Numbered from the stretch's first letter, positions 1 through 6,296 are shown. The stretch: 7,320 nucleotides of DNA from DASTPP01 sp035762175 (GCA_035762175.1 DASTPP010000108.1:1-7320); one strand, 5' to 3'. Numbers and translations: made by a program. The notes: generated from the letters alone by a model not told the origin.

Positions 1-186
1 TGCACCGCCTGCGCCGGCCTCGCCGCCGCCCGCGCCGCCGGAGCCCGCCTCCGCGCCGCCCGCGCCGCCCGCGCCCGCCTCGCCGCCGCCCGCGCCCGCC
101 TCGCCGCCGCCCGCCCCCGCTTCGCCGCTGCCGCCCGCGCCGCCGGAGCCTGCTTCGCCACCGCCGCCCGCGCCGCCCGCGCCGCC
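1..186 (-). repeat. Gly/Ala/Glu-rich coding repeat, partly 21-bp tandem
   Basis: This stretch is almost entirely G and C and encodes the Gly-rich tail (residues 310-371) of the lipoprotein. Three consecutive copies of a 21-bp unit encoding GEAGAGG (the third degenerate) lie at about 68-132, with looser copies on either side. It continues past the window edge, so the total length is unknown. Such tracts are prone to slippage and assembly collapse. Confidence 0.8.
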
Positions 187-1113
187 GCAGACGTCGAACT
201 TGTCGGGGCAGCAGTCGTTGAACTGCACGCACAGCTCGTCGCAGAAGCAGCCGTCGGGCGACGGCCCGCCGCAGAAGGGCGTGCCATCGTCACCCCGGCA
301 GCTCGGCGCCGAATTGCATTCGGCCGCTGACACGTGCAAGGGGAAGGTGAGAAAGCTCGCGGCCGAGTACACGTCGGTCGCGACGACCTGAAGCTGGTAT
401 TCGCCGGGGCTGTCGGTCGAGAACTGGGCGACCGGCCCGTTGACCGTGAGGCCCGCGGTGGCGCCGGGCGGGGCCGAGGTGACGAGCCAGGTGAAGCTCG
501 TTTGATCGCCGTCGGGGTCGAGCGCGGCCGCGCTGAGGGTCGCCGCCTCGCATTGGGTGATGAACTTGCTCGGCGCGACGTCGAGGGCGGTGAGGCGGGG
601 CGGATCGTTCAGCGCGACGTTCACGTCGAGGCCGCCCGCGTCGCCGGCCCCGCACGAGGGCGCCAGCAGCGCCTCGGTCGTGGCCGAGGGGGCGACCGAG
701 ACCAGCCCCTCGGTCGGAGCACACACGAGCGAGGGACCGCCGAGGGCGAGCGGCGTCACGCACACGCGATAGTCGCCGGAAGGCAGGACGAACAGGCCGC
801 CCGCGCCCGCGTGCGCCCCCGAGCCGGGCGGCAGCACGCCGCCCGGCAGATCGTCGGCCTCGAGGGCGCTCGTCGTCTCGGCGAGCGCCGGGGCGTCGCA
901 CGCGTCGCCGGCGCCGACGACCTTGAAATGAATCGCCGTGACGTCGTGGCGCAAGCCGCTCGCCGCGATGGCGATGTGCAAGCCGCCCTGCTCGGCGGCG
1001 CTCGCTGCCCCGCCGCCCGGCGCCCCCGCGCCGTCGTCACCCCCTCGGCAGCCCGCCACGGTCGAAGCGACGACGGCCAACGCGGGAAGGAATGAATACG
1101 AAGATGGCCTCAT
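1..1113 (-). CDS. Secreted lipoprotein with PKD-like domain, somatomedin-B-like cysteine module and Gly-rich repeat tail (3' end outside window)
   Basis: Reading leftward from the ATG at 1113, the frame stays open for 371 codons and leaves the window at position 1, so the C-terminus is missing. The N-terminus is a lipoprotein signal peptide with lipobox VAGC (Cys22), implying export and lipid anchoring. Residues about 40-168 form a beta-rich region of unknown family. Residues about 170-261 resemble a PKD/K319-type beta-sandwich (DPDGD, then SPGEYQLQVVATD). Residues 266-309 hold nine cysteines (266, 272, 281, 289, 291, 295, 301, 302, 309). The CFCDELCVQFNDCC core strongly resembles the somatomedin-B fold, a disulfide knot best known from vitronectin and other animal proteins. 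Residues 310-371 are almost only Gly, Ala, Glu and Ser, built on GEAGAGG units, probably a flexible stalk to a further domain. No clear ribosome binding site is visible. Surface or extracellular binding is inferred; the partner is unknown. Confidence 0.85.
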   Translation of the reverse strand, partial: MRPSSYSFLPALAVVASTVAGCRGGDDGAGAPGGGAASAAEQGGLHIAIAASGLRHDVTAIHFKVVGAGDACDAPALAETTSALEADDLPGGVLPPGSGAHAGAGGLFVLPSGDYRVCVTPLALGGPSLVCAPTEGLVSVAPSATTEALLAPSCGAGDAGGLDVNVALNDPPRLTALDVAPSKFITQCEAATLSAAALDPDGDQTSFTWLVTSAPPGATAGLTVNGPVAQFSTDSPGEYQLQVVATDVYSAASFLTFPLHVSAAECNSAPSCRGDDGTPFCGGPSPDGCFCDELCVQFNDCCPDKFDVCGGAGGAGGGGEAGSGGAGGSGEAGAGGGEAGAGGGEAGAGGAGGAEAGSGGAGGGEAGAGGA

Positions 1114-1457
1114 GAGTTTTGCCCCGAATGGCTCGCCCCCGCGCCGAACCCGGCCCGCGCGCCGCGCGGCGGCGGCCCCCTCGCGAGGGCCGCGTCGCCG
1201 CGAGCGGGCTCGGCCCGAGGGCGGGCCTGAATGGAGCCGGGCGCCCCCGGCTCGATCACCACAAAGCGTACGCTCTCTTCGACACGTACCGGCGCGCGCA
1301 CCGCGTTCGGTGGCGCCTACCCTGCAGGCTTCTGGGCGGGGTTCGCGCCGCCCCCAAGAGTCATCGTGCCTCGCGCGTTCGCGCCCCGCCTCGAAGCCTT
1401 GCAGCTCGACGCGCCGACCAATCTAGCGCGCACGGCAGAGCTCGCCAGGGCCCGTGC

Positions 1458-1472
1458 TGACATTTTTTGTCA
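1458..1472. promoter_or_regulatory. AT-rich inverted repeat, possible operator or promoter element
   Basis: TGACATTTTTTGTCA is a perfect inverted repeat with 5-bp arms (TGACA/TGTCA) around a central T tract. It sits next to TATACA inside an otherwise extremely GC-rich intergenic region. The symmetry suits a dimeric DNA-binding protein. It lies about 345 bases upstream of the lipoprotein start at 1113, which is far for a simple operator. Function is inferred only. Confidence 0.3.
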
Positions 1473-1548
1473 TATACAGAAGCCCCATGCGAGGGCACCG
1501 CCGGCGCGTTCGCCGCGACCGCTCACCGGCCCTCGCGGACGTCGAACC

Positions 1549-1567
1549 GGCGGCCCGCTCGGCCGCC
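1549..1567 (-). terminator. GC hairpin 10 bases after the RCC1 lipoprotein stop
   Basis: GGCGGCC and GGCCGCC form a perfect 7-bp stem around a 5-base loop, placed just beyond the TAG of the RCC1 gene in its reading direction. There is no U tract, so it is at best a weak or factor-assisted terminator or an mRNA 3'-end stabiliser. Confidence 0.3.
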
Positions 1568-1577
1568 CGCGGTAGCG

Positions 1578-2924
1578 CTAGAAGAGCTGCACCGGCGGCG
1601 CCTGGGCGGGCGGCTCGTCGTCGCCGACGTTGCCCGCGGCGCCGAGGCCGAGCTGGCCGTCCAGGTTTTGCCCCCAGCAACGCACGGCGCCGCTCTCGAG
1701 CAGCGCGCACGCGTGTTCTTCGCCGAGGCTGCACGAGCTCACCGGGCCGCCCACGTCGAGCGGGCCCGCGTCGACGGGCCGCTCGTCGTCGCCGACGTCG
1801 TCGGTGCGCCCGTAGCCGAGCTGGCCGGCGTCGTTGGCCCCCCAGCAGCGCAACGAGGCGTCTTCGAGCCGCGCACAAGAGCTCGCGCCGCCCGCCGCGA
1901 TCTGGGTGGCCTTGCCGCCGAGCGCGACCGGCTCGGTCTCGCTCGGCCGTTCGTCGTCGCCGACGAGGTCGGTGTTGCCCTGGCCCAGCTGCCCGACGGT
2001 GTTGTCGCCCCAACAGCGCACCGCGCCGCCCTCGAGCAGCGCGCAGGTGTGATAGTTGCCCGCGGCGATCTGGGTGGCCTTGCCGCCGACGTCGACGAGC
2101 TCGGCCGCCGCCGGCAGCTCGTCGTCGCCGACGAGATCGGCGTTGCCCAAGCCGAGCTGGCCGAGCTGGTTGCTGCCCCAGCAGCGCACCGCGCCGCCCT
2201 CGAGCAACGCGCAGGTATGAGAAACGCCCGCGGCGATTTGGGTGGCCCTGCCGTCGAGATCGATGGGCCCGGCCGAGGCGGGCGTTTCGTCGTCGCCGAT
2301 GGGGTCGACGTTCCCGTAGCCGAGCTCGCCGGAGCCGTTGAACCCCCAGCATCGGGCCGAGCCGTCCTCGAGCAACGCACAGGTGTGCAACGAGCCCGCG
2401 GCGATTTGGGTGGCCTTGCCGCCGAGATCGATGGGCCCGGCCGAGGCAGGTGCTTCGTTGTCGCCGATGGGGTTGGTGTTCCCGTAGCCGAGCTCGGCGA
2501 AGTCGTTGAGCCCCCAGCAGCGCACCGCGCCGCCCTCGAGCAGCGCGCACGCGTGGTACGCCACGGCGAGCTGCGTCGCCTCGCCGCCGAGATCGACGGG
2601 CCCGGCCGAGCCCGGCGGCTCGTCGTCGCCGAGGTTGTTGCTGCGTCTGGTGCCGAGCGCCGGGCCGCCGACGCCCCAGCAGCGCACCGAGCCGTCGCTC
2701 AGCCGGGCGCAGCTCATGCGCCCTCCGGCCTTGATCTCGACCACGGTCGGGGGCGCGCCGCCCGCCCCGCCGCTCGCGCCGCCGCCTTGGCCGCCGCGTC
2801 CGCCGGTCGAGGAGCCGGCGGCGAGGCTCGGGTCGACGGTATAGTCGCCGCCGAGCAGCCGGGTGCACGCGGCCGCGGCGAGCAGGGCGAGAAGCGCGGC
2901 GAGGGGCGCCCGGGGCGTTCGCAT
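1578..2924 (-). CDS. RCC1-repeat (seven-bladed propeller) lipoprotein
   Basis: The protein has 448 residues. The ATG at 2924 was chosen because it gives a typical lipoprotein signal peptide (MRTPRAP, a Leu/Ala core, then AAAC with Cys20). Longer in-frame starts would run through the upstream gene. A Gly/Ser-rich linker (about 36-60) precedes seven RCC1-type repeats marked by RCWG, with Trp at residues 83, 137, 193, 249, 305, 361 and 417. Seven is the number needed to close an RCC1 propeller. Each repeat has the pattern HTCALLE-G-VRCWG-N--GQLG-GN followed by a GDDE-like acidic turn, and carries two cysteines, a likely disulfide pair in an exported protein. RCC1 propellers usually mediate protein binding; eukaryotic RCC1 is a Ran exchange factor, but nothing here suggests nuclear-type exchange activity. 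The gene starts 10 bases after the PEGA gene ends, so the two are probably co-transcribed. Its ligand is unknown. Confidence 0.9.
   Translation of the reverse strand: MRTPRAPLAALLALLAAAACTRLLGGDYTVDPSLAAGSSTGGRGGQGGGASGGAGGAPPTVVEIKAGGRMSCARLSDGSVRCWGVGGPALGTRRSNNLGDDEPPGSAGPVDLGGEATQLAVAYHACALLEGGAVRCWGLNDFAELGYGNTNPIGDNEAPASAGPIDLGGKATQIAAGSLHTCALLEDGSARCWGFNGSGELGYGNVDPIGDDETPASAGPIDLDGRATQIAAGVSHTCALLEGGAVRCWGSNQLGQLGLGNADLVGDDELPAAAELVDVGGKATQIAAGNYHTCALLEGGAVRCWGDNTVGQLGQGNTDLVGDDERPSETEPVALGGKATQIAAGGASSCARLEDASLRCWGANDAGQLGYGRTDDVGDDERPVDAGPLDVGGPVSSCSLGEEHACALLESGAVRCWGQNLDGQLGLGAAGNVGDDEPPAQAPPVQLF
1600..2720 (-). repeat. Seven tandem RCC1-blade coding repeats, 168-bp period
   Basis: The conserved CWG-coding site recurs with its W codon at 1674, 1842, 2010, 2178, 2346, 2514 and 2676. 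That is five exact steps of 168 bp and one of 162 bp at the N-terminal end. Neighbouring units share long identical DNA stretches: the segments near 2229-2279 and 2399-2449 are nearly the same. This suggests growth by in-frame duplication or homogenisation by gene conversion. Confidence 0.85.
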
Positions 2925-2934
2925 CGTCACGGGT

Positions 2935-3960
2935 TCAGAACCGTCCCGCGACGCCGAAGCCCGAGGGCCCGCCCCAGAGGCGCGCGCTCGCCGCGCCGGA
3001 CTTCGCTTTGGGGGCGGTAAGGAGCAAGACGGCGCCGGCACCGGCGCCCGCGAGGCCGCCGATGCTGGCGATGGTCGAGATCGTACCGAACCGGCGATAG
3101 GCGTCGATCGCCCCCTGCTCGCTGGGCGGGCAACGGCGCCCGTCGGTGCACGGCCCGTCGAGCGCCGACTGCTCACTCCACGCCAGGTACCCCGCGACGC
3201 CGCCCGCCACGAGCGCGGCGCCGCCGACGCCGAGCGCCACGTAGCCGATGGTCGCCTGCGCCGACGAGCCGCCTGCTTCGGCGACGCGAGGGGCGGGCGG
3301 CGAGACCGGCGTCGGCGCGGGCGGCGCGGGCGGTGGCGGCGCCGGGGGGGCGCTGGCCTCGGGGGCGGCCGGCGGCGCCTCGACACTTCGTTCGAGCCGC
3401 AGCGTCACGGTCTCGGTCGCGCCGTCGCCGACCTTGAACGAAACTTCAGCCGGCACGTAGCCTTCGGCCAGCGCGCGGACGGCATGAGCGCCCGGATCGA
3501 TCAGCTTTTTGACGCCGATGGCCGTCTCCGACAGGGGCTCGTCGTCGAGGGTGACCTCGGCCGAGGTCGCCCCCTCGAGCTGCACGACGACGTTGGCCAG
3601 CCGCCGCTCGAGCTTGGCGCCCTCGGCGGCCGCGCTCGCCACCACCTTGCGGGACGCGCGGGTGGGCCTGCGCCCTGGGCCCTCGCGCACGATGTCGGCG
3701 TAGAGCTCGAACGCGGCGACCAGCTTGCCCACGTTGGCGAGCGCGCGGGCGCGCCCCAGTCTCAGCGCGGGGGTCTTGTGGAGCTGCTCGGCGCGTGTGA
3801 AGAGCTCGAGCGCCCTCGGCGAGTCGTGCGCCCGGAGGGCTGCAGCGCCGTCACGGCCGAGCTGCCGCGCCGCGGCGCGATCGGCGGCCGACTGCCCGGC
3901 GGCGGGGGCGGCGCTCAGGCAGGCGGCGAAGAGGACGGCGGCGCTTCGGCTTCGGCTCAT
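2935..3960 (-). CDS. TPR-like/PEGA-domain protein with two C-terminal membrane segments
   Basis: The protein has 341 residues. The ATG at 3960 (MSRSRSAAVL) was chosen because it begins a signal peptide (residues 1 to about 22, AAG|Q). The frame is open further upstream, but only over the previous gene. Residues about 25-95 are an Ala/Leu-rich helical region resembling TPR repeats (ALELFTRAEQLHKTPALRLG). Residues about 122-190 match a PEGA domain (VTLDDEPLSE, DPGAHAVRALAEGY), a small beta-sandwich common in myxobacterial envelope proteins. A Pro/Ala linker (about 194-225) leads to a hydrophobic helix (236-261), a short loop with two cysteines (271, 277), a second hydrophobic helix (about 294-316) and a C-terminal GVAGRF. 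The architecture suggests an envelope scaffold or sensor with its TPR/PEGA part in the periplasm. It lies between an unknown gene and the RCC1 gene, probably in one operon. No catalytic motif is seen. Confidence 0.85.
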   Translation of the reverse strand: MSRSRSAAVLFAACLSAAPAAGQSAADRAAARQLGRDGAAALRAHDSPRALELFTRAEQLHKTPALRLGRARALANVGKLVAAFELYADIVREGPGRRPTRASRKVVASAAAEGAKLERRLANVVVQLEGATSAEVTLDDEPLSETAIGVKKLIDPGAHAVRALAEGYVPAEVSFKVGDGATETVTLRLERSVEAPPAAPEASAPPAPPPPAPPAPTPVSPPAPRVAEAGGSSAQATIGYVALGVGGAALVAGGVAGYLAWSEQSALDGPCTDGRRCPPSEQGAIDAYRRFGTISTIASIGGLAGAGAGAVLLLTAPKAKSGAASARLWGGPSGFGVAGRF

Positions 3961-4000
3961 CGCGGGCGGGCGGCGGGCCGGGCGGCGCGTTGGCTTCGGT

Positions 4001-4390
4001 TCATCGTCGCCCGAGCCCGGGGCCCCCGCCGCCTGCTTTGTCGACGTCGGCTGGCGGCGGCCCGACGACCGGCCGAGGGTCGCTGGCTCGGTCGGGCGCG
4101 CCGGCCCGCTCGAGCTCGTCGGCCGTGGGCTCGCGCTCCTCGACGACAACGTAGCCGCCGGGGCATGAGGCGCGCAGGCGCACGACGCCGTCCGGGTCGA
4201 GGTAAGCCGTGGCCTTGAGCACCACCTCGGCGTCCTGCTCGAGCACGACGTAGCGCCCGGGGCCCGACGCTGGCCGGGGCGAGGGCTGTGTGACCGCCCG
4301 CGCCTTGCGCCCCCGGAGGCGCTTCGGCCTCACGAGCCGCTCGAGATCGGCTTCGAGGGACACTTCCGCTTTCAACGCCTTGAAATTCAT
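4001..4390 (-). CDS. Hypothetical protein, first gene of the PEGA/RCC1 operon
   Basis: The protein has 129 residues and no family I recognise. The start at 4390 (MNFKALKAEVSLEADLERL) is preferred over the in-frame ATG at 4444 because the extra 18 residues are low-complexity and overlap a candidate -10 sequence. AGGG lies about 9 bases upstream, a weak ribosome binding site. The N-terminus is charged and helical (residues 1-30) and rich in Arg/Lys (about 31-42). The middle is beta-like (RYVVLEQDAEVVLKATAYL and GGYVVVEERE, about 55-93). The tail is Pro/Gly-rich. There is no signal peptide or membrane segment, so it is probably cytoplasmic. The next gene starts 40 bases on, in the same direction. 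Codon use and an in-frame conserved-looking core support a real gene, but function is unknown. Confidence 0.65.
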   Translation of the reverse strand: MNFKALKAEVSLEADLERLVRPKRLRGRKARAVTQPSPRPASGPGRYVVLEQDAEVVLKATAYLDPDGVVRLRASCPGGYVVVEEREPTADELERAGAPDRASDPRPVVGPPPADVDKAGGGGPGLGRR

Positions 4391-4430
4391 CGCCCGTCGC
4401 CCTTCGGCGCCCGGCGCAGCCCGGGCACCG

Positions 4431-4440
4431 TATTTATAAC
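4431..4440 (-). promoter_or_regulatory. Candidate -10 element for the minus-strand operon
   Basis: Read leftward this is GTTATAAATA, an isolated AT-rich island with a TATAAA hexamer about 43 bases upstream of the ATG at 4390. That suits a sigma-70-like -10 box. No TTGACA-like -35 is seen 17 bases further upstream. The element is also AT-rich on the other strand and could serve rightward transcription. Confidence 0.3.
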
Positions 4441-4649
4441 GCAAGGCCTCGCCGGTCGGGGAACGGCCTCGACGAGCCCCGGGCGCGGGCAGGGCGACAC
4501 GACCGGGCGCGTCCGGCGGCGCGCTCGTCTACAATGTCGTCGGGCTCGCCCTCGGCCTCGGCGCCGGCTTCTACCTCGTCTTGGGCGCGCCGCCCCGCGA
4601 GCCGAAGGCGGCGGCGGCCTCCTTCGTCGGCCTCGGCGGCCGCTTCTGA
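4440..4649 (+). pseudogene. C-terminal remnant of a PEGA-type membrane protein
   Basis: This rightward frame is open from the TAA at 4437 to the TGA at 4647 but contains no in-frame ATG or GTG. From about 4521 it encodes ALVYNVVGLALGLGAGFY, then LVLGAP, a charged/Ala stretch and a terminal GLGGRF. That is a hydrophobic helix, a short basic/Ala linker and a GxxGRF end, the same layout as the C-terminus of the intact PEGA protein in this window (hydrophobic helix, APKAK, GVAGRF). The signal peptide, TPR and PEGA parts are absent. Codons 4440-4520 are Arg/Gly/Pro-rich and look like noise. I infer a 5'-truncated gene; it could instead be a chance open frame in GC-rich DNA. Confidence 0.45.
4471..4489. 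repeat. Left copy of a 19-bp direct repeat
   Basis: GACGAGCCCCGGGCGCGGG occurs here and again, exactly and in the same orientation, at 6712-6730. The two copies bracket the PEGA remnant, the MarC gene, the MmyB-type regulator and the DUF2834-like gene. The sequence is GC-only apart from two A, so chance similarity is easier than usual. Confidence 0.5.
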
Positions 4650-4673
4650 ACGGCCCGACCCCCGCACCCGCAC

Positions 4674-5348
4674 ATGAACCTCGACGGCAGCGTCCTCACC
4701 TTCGGCCTGGTCACCTTGGGCTCGCTCATCGCCATCGTCGACCCGATCGCCGCGATCCCCGTGTATCTTGGCCTCACGGCGCACGACGAGCCCGCCCGGC
4801 GCCGGCTCGAGGGCGACCGCGCCGCGCTCACCTGCTGGCTCGTCCTCAGCGCCTTCGCCGCCGCCGGAACCAGCCTGTTCCGCTTCTTTGGCATCACCAT
4901 CCCCGCGTTCAAGATCGCGGGCGGTATCTTGCTCTTCGGCGTCGCCGTCGAGATGCTGCAGGCCAAGGTATCTCGCACCAAGACCTCGCGCCGCGAAGAA
5001 GAAGAGGCCGAGCACCGGCCCGAGGTCGGCATCTTGCCGCTCGGTATACCCCTGCTGAGCGGCCCCGGGGCCATCGCGGCCGTCGTGGTGCATGCGGGCC
5101 GCGCCCAGAAGCCCGCCGAATTCATCGCCCTCTTCGCCGCGATCGCCCTGACCGCGCTCGGGGCGATGCTCTCCTTCCGCTTCGCCGGCCGGCTCGAGCG
5201 CGTGCTCGGGGCGACGGGCATCTCGGTCATCGCCCGCCTGATGGGGCTCTTGCTCGCCGCCGTCTCGGTGCAATTCGTGCTCGACGGCGTGCGCGAGGCC
5301 TTCCCGCACATGGCGGCGGGCCCGGCCGGCACCGAGGCGAAGCCCTGA
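4674..5348 (+). CDS. MarC family integral membrane protein
   Basis: The protein has 224 residues, the usual length for the MarC (UPF0056) family. Family landmarks are clear: the first membrane helix with VDPIAAIPVYLGLT (residues 22-35), FGITIPAFKIAGGILLFGVA (72-91), PLGIPLLSGPGAI (122-134) and the last helix, RLMGLLLAAVSVQFVLDGV (188-206). Six transmembrane helices are expected, in two symmetric halves joined by a charged loop (KVSRTKTSRREEEEAEHR, about 98-115). The protein sits in the inner membrane. Despite the name, taken from the E. coli mar locus, the family's transport substrate is not established and a direct antibiotic role is not supported. The start at 4674 places the first helix at the normal distance, although no ribosome binding site is visible. 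It follows the PEGA remnant by 24 bases and is convergent with the downstream regulator. Confidence 0.93.
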   Translation: MNLDGSVLTFGLVTLGSLIAIVDPIAAIPVYLGLTAHDEPARRRLEGDRAALTCWLVLSAFAAAGTSLFRFFGITIPAFKIAGGILLFGVAVEMLQAKVSRTKTSRREEEEAEHRPEVGILPLGIPLLSGPGAIAAVVVHAGRAQKPAEFIALFAAIALTALGAMLSFRFAGRLERVLGATGISVIARLMGLLLAAVSVQFVLDGVREAFPHMAAGPAGTEAKP

Positions 5349-5397
5349 TGCCCCACCGGCCCGCCCCGCACCCGCATCGACCGCGCGAGCGCTCGGG

Positions 5398-6207
5398 TCA
5401 GCACGCGCAGAGGAACGCGTCGCTGGCGTCGTCGAGCGGAAAGTAGAGCTCGACGCGTAGCTCATCGGCGGTCACATCGACGGGCGTGCCGATGGAGGCG
5501 AGCACGATGAAGAGCCGCGCCTCGCCGCCGTCGGGGGCGCGCAGGTGCAGGGTCGTGGCGACCGGCGGCAGGTGCCCCAGTCCGGGCCGGCGCAGCGCGT
5601 CGGGAACGCCGGGGTAGGCGAGCACCGCGTCCCGCAGCGCCCGCGCGCCCTCGGCGCCGGGGTCGGCCTCCGCATCGCGGTGCAGCCGCTCGGCCATCGC
5701 CGCGGCCAGGTCGGGCCAGTCGACGATGACGTGGCGCAGCCCCTCGGGGTGGAAGAGCGCGTGCGCGAGGTTGCCGAACACGTCCGGCCTCGGCGCGCGC
5801 CCGGCGAGCAGGCGCGCGAACAGACGGGTGCCGCCATCGTTGATGCGCAGGAGGTTCCACGTGCGGTCGAGCACCATCGCCGGGAACGGCTCCTGCCGCG
5901 CGAGCATGCGGTCGAGCGCGCGGCGGACGTGCTGCATGGGCGCGTCCTCGAGCGAGGTCTCGCGGTACGCCGCCACGTAGCCGGCCGCCGCGAGCAGCAA
6001 GTTGCGCTCGCGCAGCGGCAGCTCGAGCGCGTTGCCCAGCACCAGCGCCATCTCGCGGCTGGCCTGCGAGCGCCCCGTCTCGAGGAAACTGAGGTGGCGG
6101 GTCGAGATTTCGGCCCGCTCGGCGAGCGCCTGCTGAGTCAGCCGCCGCGCGAGCCGCCACTCGCGGAGCAGCGGGCCGAAGCGGCCGGCGTGGATGGTCG
6201 CAGGCAT
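5398..6207 (-). CDS. XRE-family transcriptional regulator with MmyB-like ligand-binding domain
   Basis: The protein has 269 residues. An N-terminal helix-turn-helix (residues about 8-66) contains LTQQALAERAEISTRHLSFL and ETGRSQASREM, near-signature sequences of this family. A linker (LLLAAAGYVAAYRE) leads to the MmyB-like ligand-binding domain (about 95-262), recognisable from DRTWNLLRIN, the LFHPEGLRHVIVDWPDL segment and the C-terminal FPLDDASDAFL. Family members are cytoplasmic DNA-binding proteins; a related structure carries a fatty-acid-like ligand in a PAS-like pocket, but the ligand here is unknown. The ATG at 6207 gives full family length; no strong ribosome binding site precedes it. 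The gene is divergent from a small membrane protein 89 bases away, a common layout for a regulator and its target, and is convergent with the MarC gene (49-base gap). Confidence 0.93.
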   Translation of the reverse strand: MPATIHAGRFGPLLREWRLARRLTQQALAERAEISTRHLSFLETGRSQASREMALVLGNALELPLRERNLLLAAAGYVAAYRETSLEDAPMQHVRRALDRMLARQEPFPAMVLDRTWNLLRINDGGTRLFARLLAGRAPRPDVFGNLAHALFHPEGLRHVIVDWPDLAAAMAERLHRDAEADPGAEGARALRDAVLAYPGVPDALRRPGLGHLPPVATTLHLRAPDGGEARLFIVLASIGTPVDVTADELRVELYFPLDDASDAFLCAC

Positions 6208-6296
6208 CGTACCGGCGAGCCTACCCCGGGTGGGGAGGCGCCGACATTACCTCCGACGTCATGGCCGCCTTGACCCCGCGGGCGCACCCTGAGGGC
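6208..6296. promoter_or_regulatory. Shared divergent promoter region of the regulator and the small membrane protein
   Basis: These 89 bases separate two divergent starts, so both promoters and any operator of the MmyB-type regulator should lie here. The palindrome GACGTC (6255-6260) and a spaced CCGAC repeat (6242-6246 and 6253-6257) are the only symmetric elements I see, and they are short. If translation of the membrane protein starts at 6261 instead, the region shrinks to 53 bases. Confidence 0.4.

Larger units (their letters stand above)
1114..1577. other. 464-base intergenic region between two lipoprotein genes
   Basis: No convincing gene is visible. On the minus strand a GTG-started frame of 63 codons (1301 to 1110) ends in a TGA that overlaps the next gene's ATG (ATGA). 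Its Arg/Ala/Pro/Gly-rich composition and the lack of a ribosome binding site make it doubtful. The region holds a GC hairpin just after the RCC1 gene (1549-1567) and an AT-rich inverted repeat (1458-1472). The promoter of the somatomedin-B-like lipoprotein should lie here, but no convincing -35/-10 pair could be picked out. Confidence 0.6.

Noticed and set aside
1..186. GC-only 21-bp repeats as a CRISPR or minisatellite-type non-coding array
   Set aside because: There are no unique spacers, and the repeats keep the reading frame of the lipoprotein, encoding GEAGAGG units.
290..1095. Open frames of 203 and 253 codons over the somatomedin-B-like lipoprotein
   Set aside because: Their products are Arg-rich shadows. 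The frame from 1113 has a lipobox, an ordered cysteine module and a PKD-like domain.
1423..3020. Long open frames on both strands over the RCC1 gene (481, 517 and 295 codons)
   Set aside because: They are out-of-frame or antisense readings of the 168-bp repeats, with Arg-rich or Ala/Val-rich periodic products. The RCC1 frame has a signal peptide and family motifs.
2935..4149. Longer starts for the PEGA gene (ATG at 4149) and for the RCC1 gene (frame open to 3386)
   Set aside because: Both extensions run through the preceding gene in another frame, have low-complexity Arg/Pro/Ser content and bury the signal peptides. The shorter starts give proper export signals.
5386..5395. CGAGCGCTCG palindrome between the convergent MarC and regulator genes as a bidirectional terminator
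   Set aside because: It is a loopless 10-bp palindrome with no U tract on either side, too weak to call.
4434..5465. Long minus-strand open frames (343 and 277 codons) opposite the MarC gene
   Set aside because: They are antisense shadows created by high GC. The composition (Arg/Gly/Glu/Ala runs) matches no family, while the plus frame is a clear full-length MarC protein.
6232..6256. GGAGGTAATG on the minus strand as a ribosome binding site with an 8-codon leader peptide before the MmyB-type regulator
   Set aside because: Only two bases separate GGAGG from the ATG, the peptide is trivial, and there is nothing like an attenuator around it.
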